A DNA stretch of 64,000 nt from Paenibacillus tyrphae (GCF_024158745.1 NZ_JAMZAW010000001.1:248001-312000); one strand, 5' to 3'; numbered from the stretch's first letter, positions 27,941 through 37,523 are shown. The notes: generated by a model from the sequence alone, not told the origin. Translations and numbers: made by a program.

Positions 27941-28058
27941 GGAAAAGTATTACCACTCCACCGCTCTTGAAATCAAGTTGCCATATCCTATAAAAACCTA
28001 CAAGGTAGCAACTTGATTTCAAAGGCGGCCGTTTCACTCTCCGTGGCAACACTTTTCC
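27941..28058 (-). repeat. 118-base extended inverted repeat between proS and polC
   Basis: Two nested stems. The inner stem is 15 perfect base pairs (27967-27981 with 28008-28022) with four to six more pairs outside it and a 26-base loop. The outer stem is 16 pairs (27941-27956 with 28043-28058), joined by an internal loop of 14 and 4 bases. On the minus-strand RNA the two outer imperfect pairs are G-U; on the plus strand they would be A-C. It contains no T run. It could be a leader RNA of polC or a small palindromic repeat element. Confidence 0.6.
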
Positions 28059-28137
28059 TAGGGCTGTGAAAACAATACTTTACAATCAAAAGCAAACACA
28101 AACTCCTATTTACATGGCGTTAGTAGAAAAGATGATG

Positions 28138-29595
28138 TTAATACGATTTGCCGAAGACGACGGTGTGCTTGGCGTCTTCGCCGCAGACGAGACATTTGGG
28201 CTTGGATACGCCCGGCTCAAACGGAATGTTGCGGCTCGTAGCGCCGGCCTCTTCTTTGACCTGCGCTTCGCAGGCTGCGGATCCGCACCAGCCCGACAAC
28301 GCGAAGCCGCGTTTTTGCTCGAGGAACGATTTCAGCTCGTCCACCGTATCTGCTTCAGTCATACTTTCGTCGCGGAACCGCTTGGCTCGATCATACATTT
28401 CCTGCTGCGTTTCCGTCAACAATTTTTGCACTTCTTCCACAAATTGGTCTTGCTGGACGACACGCTTCTCTCCGGTAATCCGGGACACTAAGACCACTTG
28501 CCCGTTTTCCATATCCCGCGGTCCCAGCTCGACGCGAATCGGTACGCCGCGCATTTCATATTCGTTAAATTTCCAACCCGGACTTTGGTCCGGACGATCG
28601 TCCACTTTCGCGCGTACGCCAGCCTGCTTCAACTGGGCATACAGCTCGTCTACGCGGCCGACAACCTGCTCTCTCGTCTTCGGAGGGCCGATCGGAATCA
28701 TGATGACTTGCGTCGGTGCGATCTTTGGCGGCAAAGCTAAGCCGCGGTCGTCGCCGTGGACCATGATCAAAGCTCCGATGAGACGGGTACTTACGCCCCA
28801 GGAAGTCGTATGGCAGAACTGATGCTGGTTCTCGCGATCCAAATATTTGATATCGAATGCCACGGCGAAATTCGTGCCCAAATAGTGGGAAGTCCCCGCT
28901 TGTACTGCTTTGCCGTCCTTCATCATCGCTTCGATGGAATACGTATCGACGGCGCCCGCGAACTTCTCGGAAGGCGTCTTCTGGCCCATAATAACCGGAA
29001 TTGCTAAGAACTCTTCGGCGAAAGAACGATAAATTTCAAGCATCTGCATCGTTTCTTTGCGCGCATCGGCCTCGTCCTCATGAGCCGTATGGCCTTCCTG
29101 CCATAAAAATTCGCTTGTGCGCAAGAACGGCAGCGTCCGCTTTTCCCAACGGACCACGTTGGCCCACTGGTTGATCAAGAGCGGCAGGTCGCGGTAAGAA
29201 TTAATCCACTCCGCGTACATGTGACCGATCATCGTCTCGGACGTCGGGCGAATCGCCAGCCGCTCTTCGAGCTTCTCGCCCCCTGCTTCCGTTACCCACG
29301 GCAGCTCCGGGTTGAACCCTTCCACGTGCTCTTTTTCTTTTTGGAAAAAGCTCTCGGGAATGAACAGCGGAAAATAAGCGTTGCGGTGTCCCGTTTCCTT
29401 AAAGCGGCGGTCCAGCTCCCGCTGAATATTTTCCCAAAGCTCGTACCCGTCCGGTTTAAATACGATGCATCCCCGGACCGGCGAGTAGCTCATGAGATCG
29501 GCCTTTTTAATGACATCAATATACCAGCGGGAGAAATCCTCGCCCTGCGGCGTAATCTCTTTCACAAACTGTTTGTCTTGCTTTTGGTTCGACAT
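28138..29595 (-). CDS. proS: Prolyl-tRNA synthetase, archaeal/eukaryotic type
   Basis: A 485-residue class II prolyl-tRNA synthetase. Motifs include the substrate region RPTSETMIGHMYAEW, the motif-2 segment VVRWEKRTLPFLRTSEFLWQE cut here at its core, and a C-terminal Cys-bearing region (CGSAACEAQ...CLVCGED) ending in a terminal Tyr. There is no editing (INS) domain of the ~565-residue bacterial type encoded at the same place in B. subtilis. The length and C-terminus identify the archaeal/eukaryotic-like form. The ATG follows AGGGGG after about 11 bases. It lies between rasP and polC with no clear own promoter. Confidence 0.95.
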   Translation of the reverse strand: MSNQKQDKQFVKEITPQGEDFSRWYIDVIKKADLMSYSPVRGCIVFKPDGYELWENIQRELDRRFKETGHRNAYFPLFIPESFFQKEKEHVEGFNPELPWVTEAGGEKLEERLAIRPTSETMIGHMYAEWINSYRDLPLLINQWANVVRWEKRTLPFLRTSEFLWQEGHTAHEDEADARKETMQMLEIYRSFAEEFLAIPVIMGQKTPSEKFAGAVDTYSIEAMMKDGKAVQAGTSHYLGTNFAVAFDIKYLDRENQHQFCHTTSWGVSTRLIGALIMVHGDDRGLALPPKIAPTQVIMIPIGPPKTREQVVGRVDELYAQLKQAGVRAKVDDRPDQSPGWKFNEYEMRGVPIRVELGPRDMENGQVVLVSRITGEKRVVQQDQFVEEVQKLLTETQQEMYDRAKRFRDESMTEADTVDELKSFLEQKRGFALSGWCGSAACEAQVKEEAGATSRNIPFEPGVSKPKCLVCGEDAKHTVVFGKSY

Positions 29596-29627
29596 CGTTC
29601 TGTTTTCCCCCTACGGACGGCAATTCG

Positions 29628-30887
29628 TTATCCTTTAATCAAACGTAATATATCGTTATAAGTGACGGCGATCATAAGCAGCATCAGCATCGCAAAGCCG
29701 ACAAAATGCACCATGCTTTCCCTGCTCGGATCGACAGGCTTGCCGCGGAGCGCCTCCAGCAGCAAAAACACAAGCCGGCTTCCGTCCAGCGCCGGGATCG
29801 GCAGCAGATTGAACAGTCCCAAATAAAGACTCATAATAGCCATCCACGAGATGTATTGGGCAAACCCTGCGCTAGCCTGCTCGCTTGTAAATTCGACGAT
29901 CCTCACCGGACCACCCAAATCGTCCATTTTTACCTGAAGCGTCGCCAGCTTGCCAAAACCGTCCATGATGATGGTCGTTGCGGAAGCAAGGCTGTGCCAA
30001 CCTCCGGTAAATCCTTCCAGCGCCGTGGCAGGCCGCGTTTCGGTCAGCAGCGAGACGCCGACGCGAATCACGCCGTCTTTGTCCATGAGCGGAGTCACTT
30101 CTTTACGGATCTGCTCCTTGTTGCGCTCAACGATCCAGACCATCGGTTTATTCGGAGATTGTTGAATCAAATTCGTCAACTTGCTGCGGTCGGAGCCGAT
30201 TTGCACATGATCCACCTGAAGGATAATGTCCCCCGACTGCAATCCCGCTTTCTCCGCAGCGGAAGCCGGAACGGTTTCCTGAATTTTCACCCGGTTGGGC
30301 ACTCCTGCAACGAACACAAAGGTTACAAAAAGCGCCAACGCAAGAATAAAATTCATCAGCGGTCCGGCAAAGATAGCCATCGCGCGCTGTCCTACCGTCT
30401 TGCTCCCGAACTGGCGGTCCCACGGGGCAATCTGGGTTTCCTTTTCCTTAGTCACCATCATTGCCTGAGGATGAATCGAATAACGTTCAATCTCCCCGTC
30501 GACATCCAGACGGACGAACAAATCTTTCTCCAGATCGATCTGCTCGACGACACCTTCAATCGCATCCCGGCGGCTTTCGAACTCATTCAAGTAAATGTGC
30601 GTAACCTGATTGTCCTCCAACTGCACGGCGATCCGCTGGCCCTGATTGATCTGAACGATTTCCGGATCTTCTCCGGCCATTCGGACGAAACCGCCGATTG
30701 GAAGAAGCCTAAGCGTATACCGTGTTTCTCCGCGCTTGAAGGAGAGAAGCTTGGGACCGAAGCCGATAGCGAATTCGCGAACGAGAATGCCCGCGCGCTT
30801 GGCAAAGTAAAAATGTCCCCACTCGTGAATCGTAACTAGAACAAAAAACAAAAGAACAATTTGAAATACGTTCTGGATGTTAGCCAA
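29628..30887 (-). CDS. rasP: Site-2 intramembrane zinc protease RasP/RseP
   Basis: A 419-residue membrane metalloprotease that cleaves anti-sigma factors and remnant signal peptides within the membrane. The zinc motif HEWGH is at 21-25 in the first membrane helix, a PDZ-type domain occupies roughly 185-280, and the second motif NLLPIPALDG (Asp368) lies near the C-terminus. The TTG at 30885-30887 follows TAAGGAGG by 11 bases; an earlier in-frame start lies upstream of that site and was rejected. The order cdsA-dxr-rasP-proS-polC is the same as in B. subtilis. Confidence 0.94.
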   Translation of the reverse strand: MANIQNVFQIVLLFFVLVTIHEWGHFYFAKRAGILVREFAIGFGPKLLSFKRGETRYTLRLLPIGGFVRMAGEDPEIVQINQGQRIAVQLEDNQVTHIYLNEFESRRDAIEGVVEQIDLEKDLFVRLDVDGEIERYSIHPQAMMVTKEKETQIAPWDRQFGSKTVGQRAMAIFAGPLMNFILALALFVTFVFVAGVPNRVKIQETVPASAAEKAGLQSGDIILQVDHVQIGSDRSKLTNLIQQSPNKPMVWIVERNKEQIRKEVTPLMDKDGVIRVGVSLLTETRPATALEGFTGGWHSLASATTIIMDGFGKLATLQVKMDDLGGPVRIVEFTSEQASAGFAQYISWMAIMSLYLGLFNLLPIPALDGSRLVFLLLEALRGKPVDPSRESMVHFVGFAMLMLLMIAVTYNDILRLIKG

Positions 30888-30975
30888 TGGGTGTACGGCC
30901 TCCTTAAGTCGCAAATGTTCATATCCAAGTTATGGGCAAATGTTATTGGCTGCATGAAAAATCGTCCGAAGCCTT

Positions 30976-31003
30976 CCTTTAAGATTAACATTAATCTCAA
31001 AGG
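30976..31003 (-). repeat. Perfectly nested hairpin between dxr and rasP
   Basis: A 28-base palindrome: CCTTTGAGATTAA, TG, TTAATCTTAAAGG on the minus strand (13 pairs, one G-U). A second eight-pair stem (AAAGATGC/GCATCTTT, 31051-31075) follows the dxr stop. Neither is followed by a real T run, so they look like processing or pausing elements rather than terminators. The rest of the 200-base gap shows nothing else. Confidence 0.5.
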
Positions 31004-31087
31004 GAATACAAGCCGGGACTCATGATATGAACATATGAGCGGCTTCGCCGAAAGATGCCCTGGCGTCGCATCTTTAAACGGCCCAGT

Positions 31088-32230
31088 TTAGTCCAAGCTC
31101 CTCGCCTGTTCCCTGGCCCACTGATCGATCTCCAAAATGGCGGATAAATCCGGGGCCGGGACCGGGGAATGCTTGTCCATGACCTTGGCAATCACCTCTT
31201 CGATGGCCAGGAATGAAATTCCCCCTCTTAAGAACCGTTCGACCGCAACTTCATTTGCCGCATTATACACGGTAGGCATGGAGCCGCCCGTCCGTCCGCT
31301 TTCGTACGCCATCCGCAGACACGGATAACGGTCGAAATCCATCTCGCGAAACTGCAGCTTCCCGACATCGGATAAACGCAAACGTTCGGAAGGCGTCGCC
31401 ATCCGGTCCGGATAAGTCAGCGCGTACTGAATCGGCACCCGCATATCCGGCATCCCCAATTGGGCGATGATGCTGTAGTCTACGTACTCGACGAACGAAT
31501 GGATAATACTTTCGGGATGAATCAGCACCTCAATTTGGTCGTACGGCAAACCGAACAGCCAGTGGGCTTCGATCACTTCCAGCCCTTTGTTCGCCATCGT
31601 CGCCGAGTCGATCGTGATTTTCGCGCCCATCGACCAATTCGGATGCTTGAGCGCATCTTCAACAGTTACATGAGCAAGCTCTTCCCGGGTGCGGTCGCGA
31701 AACGATCCCCCGGAAGCGGTTAACGTAATTTTATGTACGCGTTCCCGTGATTCTCCGTTCAAGCATTGGAATATGGCGGAATGCTCGCTATCAACCGGAA
31801 GCAAAGCGACGCCGCGGCGCTGCGCCAATTCCGTAACGAGATGCCCTGCGCTAACTAACGTCTCCTTGTTGGCAATACCGATGTGCTTGCCCGCTTCGAT
31901 CGCGGCCAGCGTCGGCTTAAGTCCTTGGCTACCGACAATCGCGGTGACGACTAGCTCGGCATCGGTGCCTGCCGCAATTTCGTGCAGCCCCTCTTCACCG
32001 TATAGCACCTGAACGTCCGATTTCGTTGCCGCACGCAGCTGCTCCGCCGCTTCCTTCGTCGCAACGGATACTTTGCGGGGACGAAAGCGCTCGATTTGCT
32101 CGAGCAAGAGCGGGATATTATAACCGCCAGCAAGCCCTTCCACCTCGAAACGTTCCGGGTAATGCGATATGACATCCAAGGTCTGAGTCCCAACGGAACC
32201 GGTCGACCCTAGAATACTGACTTTTTTCAC
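31088..32230 (-). CDS. dxr: 1-deoxy-D-xylulose 5-phosphate reductoisomerase
   Basis: A 380-residue Dxr, which converts DXP to MEP in the non-mevalonate isoprenoid pathway. The NADPH motif GSTGSVG is at 8-14, and metal/substrate motifs [19 protein letters not shown] and ANEVAVE are intact. The start is GTG at 32228-32230, nine bases after GAGG; a TTG one codon upstream is an alternative. It stands next to cdsA and uppS, so isoprenoid precursor supply, undecaprenyl carrier and phospholipid synthesis are encoded together. Confidence 0.95.
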   Translation of the reverse strand: MKKVSILGSTGSVGTQTLDVISHYPERFEVEGLAGGYNIPLLLEQIERFRPRKVSVATKEAAEQLRAATKSDVQVLYGEEGLHEIAAGTDAELVVTAIVGSQGLKPTLAAIEAGKHIGIANKETLVSAGHLVTELAQRRGVALLPVDSEHSAIFQCLNGESRERVHKITLTASGGSFRDRTREELAHVTVEDALKHPNWSMGAKITIDSATMANKGLEVIEAHWLFGLPYDQIEVLIHPESIIHSFVEYVDYSIIAQLGMPDMRVPIQYALTYPDRMATPSERLRLSDVGKLQFREMDFDRYPCLRMAYESGRTGGSMPTVYNAANEVAVERFLRGGISFLAIEEVIAKVMDKHSPVPAPDLSAILEIDQWAREQARSLD

Positions 32231-32253
32231 CAACGTTCACCTCGGGGCAATAT

Positions 32254-33042
32254 TTATACGTGCGGGAGCAGAGCCGCTAAATGGAGGAAGGGAAACACGA
32301 TCAGCCAGCTGTCGGTCCGATCAAGCACGCCGCCATGTCCCGGCAGAATCGTTCCCGTATCCTTGATGCCCTTCACCCGCTTATAAGCGGATTGAATCAA
32401 GTCGCCCATCTGACCAACAATCGCAATAACGAGGCCGATCCAAATCGCTTGCGCAAAACTAAGCAGGTCCGGACGGTACCAGGCAAAGCCGAGTGCAACG
32501 ACAATGGACAACGCCGTGCCGCCAATAGCTCCCTCGACGGATTTTTTCGGACTAATGGTAGGCCAGAGCGGTGTTTTTCCAATCATCGATCCGGTAAAAT
32601 ATGCGCCGGAATCCGTTGACCAAATGCACAAAAATACGAGCAGCGTCCAATAAAGCCCGTTCTCAGCCAACCAGCGCGTCTCCACCATGTAATGAAAGCC
32701 GATACCGACGTACACCATGCCCAAAAATGCCGTAGTCACATGATCGATCGTAATTTTATTCTTCGAAATAACGGTAACGGCCAGTAAAATAAACAAAAAC
32801 AACCAAATCAAGCGCTCCATCGAAATCCCTGCCTCCTGCCAAGGTATGACAAGGCCGATCACTCCTAGAGAGCCTAAAATCGAGATCGCTTTGTTCTTAT
32901 TAAGACCGTTCATCCGCAAAAACTCGTCGTATCCGATCAGCGACAGGGCCAGGATTAAACCGGCAAACCAATAGCCTCCCAAATACAACAGGATGAAAAA
33001 GGCGAGCCCTGCCACGACTCCTGTGACAATTCGCTGCTTCAA
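32254..33042 (-). CDS. cdsA: Phosphatidate cytidylyltransferase CdsA
   Basis: A 262-residue integral membrane enzyme that makes CDP-diacylglycerol from phosphatidic acid and CTP. About seven to eight hydrophobic segments are visible. The family signature near the C-terminus is present (KRVKGIKDTG followed by LPGHGGVLDRTDS). The TTG at 33040-33042 is seven bases after GGAGG. It lies 23 bases before dxr and 71 bases after uppS. Confidence 0.94.
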   Translation of the reverse strand: MKQRIVTGVVAGLAFFILLYLGGYWFAGLILALSLIGYDEFLRMNGLNKNKAISILGSLGVIGLVIPWQEAGISMERLIWLFLFILLAVTVISKNKITIDHVTTAFLGMVYVGIGFHYMVETRWLAENGLYWTLLVFLCIWSTDSGAYFTGSMIGKTPLWPTISPKKSVEGAIGGTALSIVVALGFAWYRPDLLSFAQAIWIGLVIAIVGQMGDLIQSAYKRVKGIKDTGTILPGHGGVLDRTDSWLIVFPFLHLAALLPHV

Positions 33043-33113
33043 ATCGATTCCTCCATCGTTTATGCTGGCAGACGGACATAAACCGAACTGCCCCTACCTG
33101 TTGTCAACGGCCG

Positions 33114-33881
33114 CTATAAACCGCCGTATCTCCTGGCGCGGCGCTGATATTCCCCGATAGCGTCGTAGAAATGCGGCTCTGTAAATTCAGGCCAGCACAA
33201 ATCCGTAAAATAAAGCTCTGAATAGGCTAACTGCCAGAGCATAAAGTTGCTGATCCGAAGCTCTCCGCTGGTGCGTATTAGCAGATCGGGGTCCGGGAGC
33301 GGATCGGTTAACAAATATTTGGAGAAAAGCGCCTCGTCCACTTCGTCCGCGGCCACTTTATTTTCTTTCATATCCTGAGCGAGCCGCTGAATGCCCTTAA
33401 GCATTTCTTTACGGCTTCCATAATTCAACGCAAAGTTCAAAATGAGGCCGGTATTATTTTTCGTTTGATCGATCGCGTCCTGAACCGCTTTCAGCGTAAA
33501 GTCAGGCAGATCTTCCTGCCAGCCCGTCATACGGATCTGGACATTATTTGCAATCAGCTCGTCGATTTCTTTCGGAAAAAATTCCATCGGCAGCTTCATC
33601 AAGTAGTCGACTTCTTCCTTCGGTCTCTTCCAATTTTCCGTGGAAAAAGCATACATAGTCAGCACCTTCACACCGATGCTGTTTGCGGCCATCGTAATTT
33701 TTTTTACGTTTTTCATACCTGAATGGTGGCCTGCCACCCGCGGCAGTCCCCGCTTTTGTGCCCATCGGCCATTACCGTCCATGATGACGGCCACATGGTT
33801 CGGAATGTTGTCCGCATCCAGCTTGAGAGCGGTTTGCTCTCCTTCCGGCTTGCTTCCAAACCATTTTTTGAATGACATCAT
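33114..33881 (-). CDS. uppS: Isoprenyl (undecaprenyl diphosphate) transferase
   Basis: A 255-residue cis-prenyltransferase that builds the C55 lipid carrier for cell-wall synthesis. The catalytic segment MDGNGRWAQKRGLPRVAGH carries Asp35, and FSTENWKRP and the RTSGELRISNFMLWQ region are present. Two adjacent ATG codons (33881 and 33878) follow GGGGGA by eight or more bases; the first was chosen. It sits between frr and cdsA, with a hairpin upstream. Confidence 0.95.
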   Translation of the reverse strand: MMSFKKWFGSKPEGEQTALKLDADNIPNHVAVIMDGNGRWAQKRGLPRVAGHHSGMKNVKKITMAANSIGVKVLTMYAFSTENWKRPKEEVDYLMKLPMEFFPKEIDELIANNVQIRMTGWQEDLPDFTLKAVQDAIDQTKNNTGLILNFALNYGSRKEMLKGIQRLAQDMKENKVAADEVDEALFSKYLLTDPLPDPDLLIRTSGELRISNFMLWQLAYSELYFTDLCWPEFTEPHFYDAIGEYQRRARRYGGL

Positions 33882-33910
33882 GTCTGAATCCCCCATCAGG
33901 AAAGACTAAA

Positions 33911-33935
33911 AGCCCCCTCGAATAAGGGGGTCTTT
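33911..33935 (-). terminator. Hairpin between frr and uppS
   Basis: Minus strand: AGACCCCCT, short loop, AGGGGGCTTTT. The stem is strong and the T run short. It starts about six bases after the frr stop; partial termination is likely, because no promoter for uppS is seen. Confidence 0.6.
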
Positions 33936-33940
33936 ACCGG

Positions 33941-34495
33941 TTACACTTCCATGATTTCTTTTTCTTTGGCAGCCAGTACTTTATCGACTTCCGCGATATG
34001 CTTGTCCGTAAACTTCTGGATGTCGTCCTGATGACGGCGGGACTCATCTTCCGAAATACCCGTCTTCTCCAGTTTTTTGATATCGTCGTTCGCGTCGCGG
34101 CGGATGTTGCGGATCGCCACTTTCGCTTCTTCGCCGAACTTGCGCGTCATTTTGACGAGCTCGGAACGGCGCTCTTCCGTCAAAGCCGGAATGACGATAC
34201 GGATCGCGCTGCCGTCGTTGGATGGCGTCAATCCGAGATCGGATTTCATAATCGCTTTTTCGATAGCGGCAACCGAGCTTTTGTCCCACGGCTGAATCAT
34301 CAGCGTGCGGGAATCCGGCGTATTAATGTTCGCCAGCTGGTTGACCGGTGTCATAGAACCGTAGTATTCGACTTGAACGCGATCCAGCAGGGCAGGAGTC
34401 GCACGCCCCGCACGAAGCGAAGCCAGCTCCTTCTTCAGCGCGCCGATCGCTTTTTCCATGCGTTCTTCCGCACTTTTTTTAATAGATTGCGGCAT
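33941..34495 (-). CDS. frr: Ribosome recycling factor
   Basis: A 184-residue RRF that splits post-termination ribosomes with EF-G. The long helical hairpin and the stretch [20 protein letters not shown] are typical, as is the normal length. The ATG at 34493-34495 is preceded by GGGAGTG. It lies three bases after the pyrH stop, the universal pyrH-frr order. Confidence 0.96.
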   Translation of the reverse strand: MPQSIKKSAEERMEKAIGALKKELASLRAGRATPALLDRVQVEYYGSMTPVNQLANINTPDSRTLMIQPWDKSSVAAIEKAIMKSDLGLTPSNDGSAIRIVIPALTEERRSELVKMTRKFGEEAKVAIRNIRRDANDDIKKLEKTGISEDESRRHQDDIQKFTDKHIAEVDKVLAAKEKEIMEV

Positions 34496-34498
34496 AGA

Positions 34499-35245
<747 letters not shown>

Positions 35246-35267
35246 TCAGACCGCTAAAGCTTTCTTT

Positions 35268-35298
35268 TAAAAAACAAGGAACACAGCGTGTTCCTCGT
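35268..35298 (-). terminator. Rho-independent terminator after tsf
   Basis: Minus strand: AGGAACAC, loop GCT, GTGTTCCT, then TGTTTTTT. A textbook structure 27 bases after the tsf stop. Confidence 0.92.
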
Positions 35299-35321
35299 TA
35301 CCTTGCATTTATCTTGTTGGA

Positions 35322-35972
35322 TTACAGTTTAACTTGGGACATAACTTCTTCAGCGAAGTTTTCTTGTTTCTTCTCCAGGCCTTCTCCGAGCTCGAAACGA
35401 ACGAAGCGGCGGATCGACAAGTTTTCGCCGATCGTTGCGATGTTTTCTTTCAATACTTCTTCTACAGTTTTGTCCGGGTCTTTTACGAAAGGCTGCTCAA
35501 GCAGGCAGTATTCCTCGTAGTATTTCGCCAGACGGCCTTCGACGATTTTCTCGACGATTTTTTCCGGCTTCCCTTCGTTCAGCGCTTGGTTCGTCAAGAT
35601 TTCGCGCTCTTTATCCAGCGCTTCTTGCGGAACTTCATCACGGCGCAGGAATTTCGGGTTGGAAGCTGCAATGTGCAAAGCAACGTCGCGAACAAACGTT
35701 CTGAACTGCTCGTTTTTCGCAACGAAGTCGGTTTCGCTGTTCACTTCAACCAATACGCCGATTTTGCCGCCGGCGTGAATGTAGGACTCGATCATGCCTT
35801 CCGTTGCGATCCGGCCTGCTTTGTTAGCTGCCGCGGAAAGACCTTTTTCACGCAGAATTTCGGCTGCTTTTGTCAAGTCGCCATTTGCTTCTTCCAATGC
35901 TTTTTTACAATCGAGCATGCCTGCTCCTGTTTTATCGCGCAATTCTTTTACTGCTGCTGCACTAACTGCCAT
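35322..35972 (-). CDS. tsf: Elongation factor Ts
   Basis: A 216-residue EF-Ts, which recycles EF-Tu-GDP. The N-terminal domain ([19 protein letters not shown]) and the core [15 protein letters not shown] are clear. It is the short form, lacking much of the second core subdomain, as in other Bacilli-type relatives with about 215 residues. The ATG at 35970-35972 lies after AAGGAGG; the open frame extends further upstream through the attenuator and was rejected. It is flanked by terminator-like structures on both sides. Confidence 0.95.
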   Translation of the reverse strand: MAVSAAAVKELRDKTGAGMLDCKKALEEANGDLTKAAEILREKGLSAAANKAGRIATEGMIESYIHAGGKIGVLVEVNSETDFVAKNEQFRTFVRDVALHIAASNPKFLRRDEVPQEALDKEREILTNQALNEGKPEKIVEKIVEGRLAKYYEEYCLLEQPFVKDPDKTVEEVLKENIATIGENLSIRRFVRFELGEGLEKKQENFAEEVMSQVKL

Positions 35973-36006
35973 GATTTGGCCTCCTTGGAATGTATTATGT
36001 ATTCCC

Positions 36007-36051
36007 AAAAAAAGGGCGGTGAAAGGATTTTGCACCTTTAAACCACCCTTT
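36007..36051 (-). terminator. Terminator/attenuator between rpsB and tsf
   Basis: Minus strand: AAAGGGTGG and CCGCCCTTT enclose a second small hairpin, followed by seven T. It lies 15 bases after the rpsB stop and would set the S2 to EF-Ts ratio. Confidence 0.85.
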
Positions 36052-36066
36052 CTCGTATTCAATGCA

Positions 36067-36765
36067 TTAAGCTGAAGTCTCTTCGCCTTGGTGAGCTTCG
36101 ATAACCGCGTCCGCAATTTTAGCCGTCAGCAATTTCACGGCACGGATTGCGTCGTCGTTACCCGGGATCACGTAGTCAATTTCGTCCGGATCGCAGTTCG
36201 TGTCTACGATACCAACGATCGGAATACCAAGCTTGCGTGCTTCCGCAACGGCAATGCGCTCTTTGCGCGGGTCGATGACGAACAGTGCGCTTGGCAGACC
36301 TTTCATATGGGAGATGCCGCCCAAGAATTTCTCAAGACGATCTTTTTCTTTGCGAAGAATAATAACTTCTTTTTTCGGCAGCACTTCGAACGTGCCGTCT
36401 TGCTCCCATTTTTCCAGCTCATGCAAACGGTTGATCCGTTTTTGGATCGTTTGGAAGTTAGTCAGCGTACCGCCGAGCCAACGTTGGTTGATGTAGTACA
36501 TTCCGCAGCGCTCAGCTTCTTCTTTAACCGAATCCTGAGCTTGCTTTTTCGTACCTACGAACAAGATCGTGCCGTTCTCTGCGGCTACGGACTTGACGAA
36601 GTTGTAAGCTTCCTCAACTTTTTTGACCGTTTTTTGCAGGTCGATGATGTAAATTCCGTTTCTTTCGGTGAAGATGTATCGATCCATTTTCGGGTTCCAA
36701 CGACGGGTTTGGTGACCGAAGTGTACCCCAGCTTCGAGCAGCTGTTTCATGGAGATAACTGCCAT
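36067..36765 (-). CDS. rpsB: 30S ribosomal protein S2
   Basis: A 232-residue S2. The family start [20 protein letters not shown] and the later GTKKQAQ and [10 protein letters not shown] stretches are present. The ATG at 36763-36765 lies after GGAGGTGCGTGAGG; a pair of upstream codons would overlap that site. It has its own promoter (36923-36951) with an untranslated leader of about 150 bases. Confidence 0.97.
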   Translation of the reverse strand: MAVISMKQLLEAGVHFGHQTRRWNPKMDRYIFTERNGIYIIDLQKTVKKVEEAYNFVKSVAAENGTILFVGTKKQAQDSVKEEAERCGMYYINQRWLGGTLTNFQTIQKRINRLHELEKWEQDGTFEVLPKKEVIILRKEKDRLEKFLGGISHMKGLPSALFVIDPRKERIAVAEARKLGIPIVGIVDTNCDPDEIDYVIPGNDDAIRAVKLLTAKIADAVIEAHQGEETSA

Positions 36766-36916
36766 CCTCACGCACCTCCTCTAAATTGGTTTTTGTGGTT
36801 TCCTCCGCCGATCGCATCTCCCGGTAAAACTCCTTGGCCAAGACGCTTGAAAGCATCTGCCGAAGCCAGTGGGAGCACCATTACCGGAATTAACCGACGT
36901 GTGGTTTTTAACACCG
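36766..36916 (-). promoter_or_regulatory. rpsB leader RNA
   Basis: About 150 untranslated bases, containing a UUCG-capped stem (CTGGC-TTCG-GCAG) and two strands, CCGGTAATGG...CTCCC and GGAG...TACCGGGAG, able to pair over a distance. S2 leaders are self-regulated in other bacteria; I infer the same possibility here without matching a known class. Confidence 0.4.
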
Positions 36917-36922
36917 AAAATT

Positions 36923-36951
36923 ACTATACCATAACTGACAACCGTATGCAA
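36923..36951 (-). promoter_or_regulatory. Sigma-A promoter of rpsB
   Basis: Minus strand: TTGCAT (36946-36951), 17 bp, TATAGT (36923-36928), with TATGG before the -10. Almost identical in layout to the rimP promoter. Confidence 0.82.
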
Positions 36952-36970
36952 CACCCGCGGCAGTTCGATG

Positions 36971-37008
36971 AAAAAAGACAAAGTCAGACCCCGCCCGCCC
37001 GAGTCTGA
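36971..37008 (-). terminator. Terminator at the end of the flagellar/chemotaxis operon
   Basis: Minus strand: TCAGAC, a GC-rich loop, GTCTGA, then CTTTGTCTTTTTTC. It begins six bases after the stop of the MltG-like gene. Confidence 0.7.
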
Positions 37009-37013
37009 TCGTT

Positions 37014-37523
37014 TTAAGGTGTCGTTAAATTGGTTATAACTTGCGTCAGCTCTTGGGACCCCTTGAATACATGCGCGCCCGAGATGATTTTGTCGTTCAT
37101 CTGCTTTTGTTTCATCGTATCTACAAAGGCATTCCGGTCGGCAATAACGCCGCTCTGCTGCAGCAAATCAGCAACTTGGGCCGCAGTCATGCCTTTGGAG
37201 ACATAAATGTACGTTTCCTTATCGGGCACGGCAGACTGCGGTTGTGCGGCTTGCTTGTCTCTCTCTTCTTTTAGCTTCTGCGCAATCAAGGCATCGACCT
37301 GCGGCTGGTCGTACAGCTTTTGACTTTTGTCGTACACATTAAAATAGGTAGAAGCAACTTCCTTAAGCCGGACGCGGTCCATTTCCTCGGGCGCCTGTCC
37401 TGCCGCGGGCTGCTTGGGAGCGGCGCTGCTCGATGGAGCAACCGCATTCATCAGCTGAAGCAGAACGGCACCCAAAATCAAACCGGTGCCGAGCCCGTAC
37501 AGAAGCGATTTGTTCTTAAGCAT
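37014..37523 (-). CDS. Short MltG/YceG-like membrane protein
   Basis: A 169-residue protein with one N-terminal membrane helix (about 5-25), a polar linker, and a C-terminal domain resembling the LysM-like N-terminal part of the endolytic transglycosylase MltG (VSKGMTAAQVADLLQQSGVI ... ISGAHVFKGSQELTQVI). The catalytic YceG domain is missing; full MltG proteins are about twice as long. It is probably a membrane protein facing the wall, of unknown role. The ATG at 37521-37523 follows GGAGG and overlaps the previous gene by eight bases. It is the last gene of the flagellar operon. Confidence 0.75.
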   Translation of the reverse strand: MLKNKSLLYGLGTGLILGAVLLQLMNAVAPSSSAAPKQPAAGQAPEEMDRVRLKEVASTYFNVYDKSQKLYDQPQVDALIAQKLKEERDKQAAQPQSAVPDKETYIYVSKGMTAAQVADLLQQSGVIADRNAFVDTMKQKQMNDKIISGAHVFKGSQELTQVITNLTTP

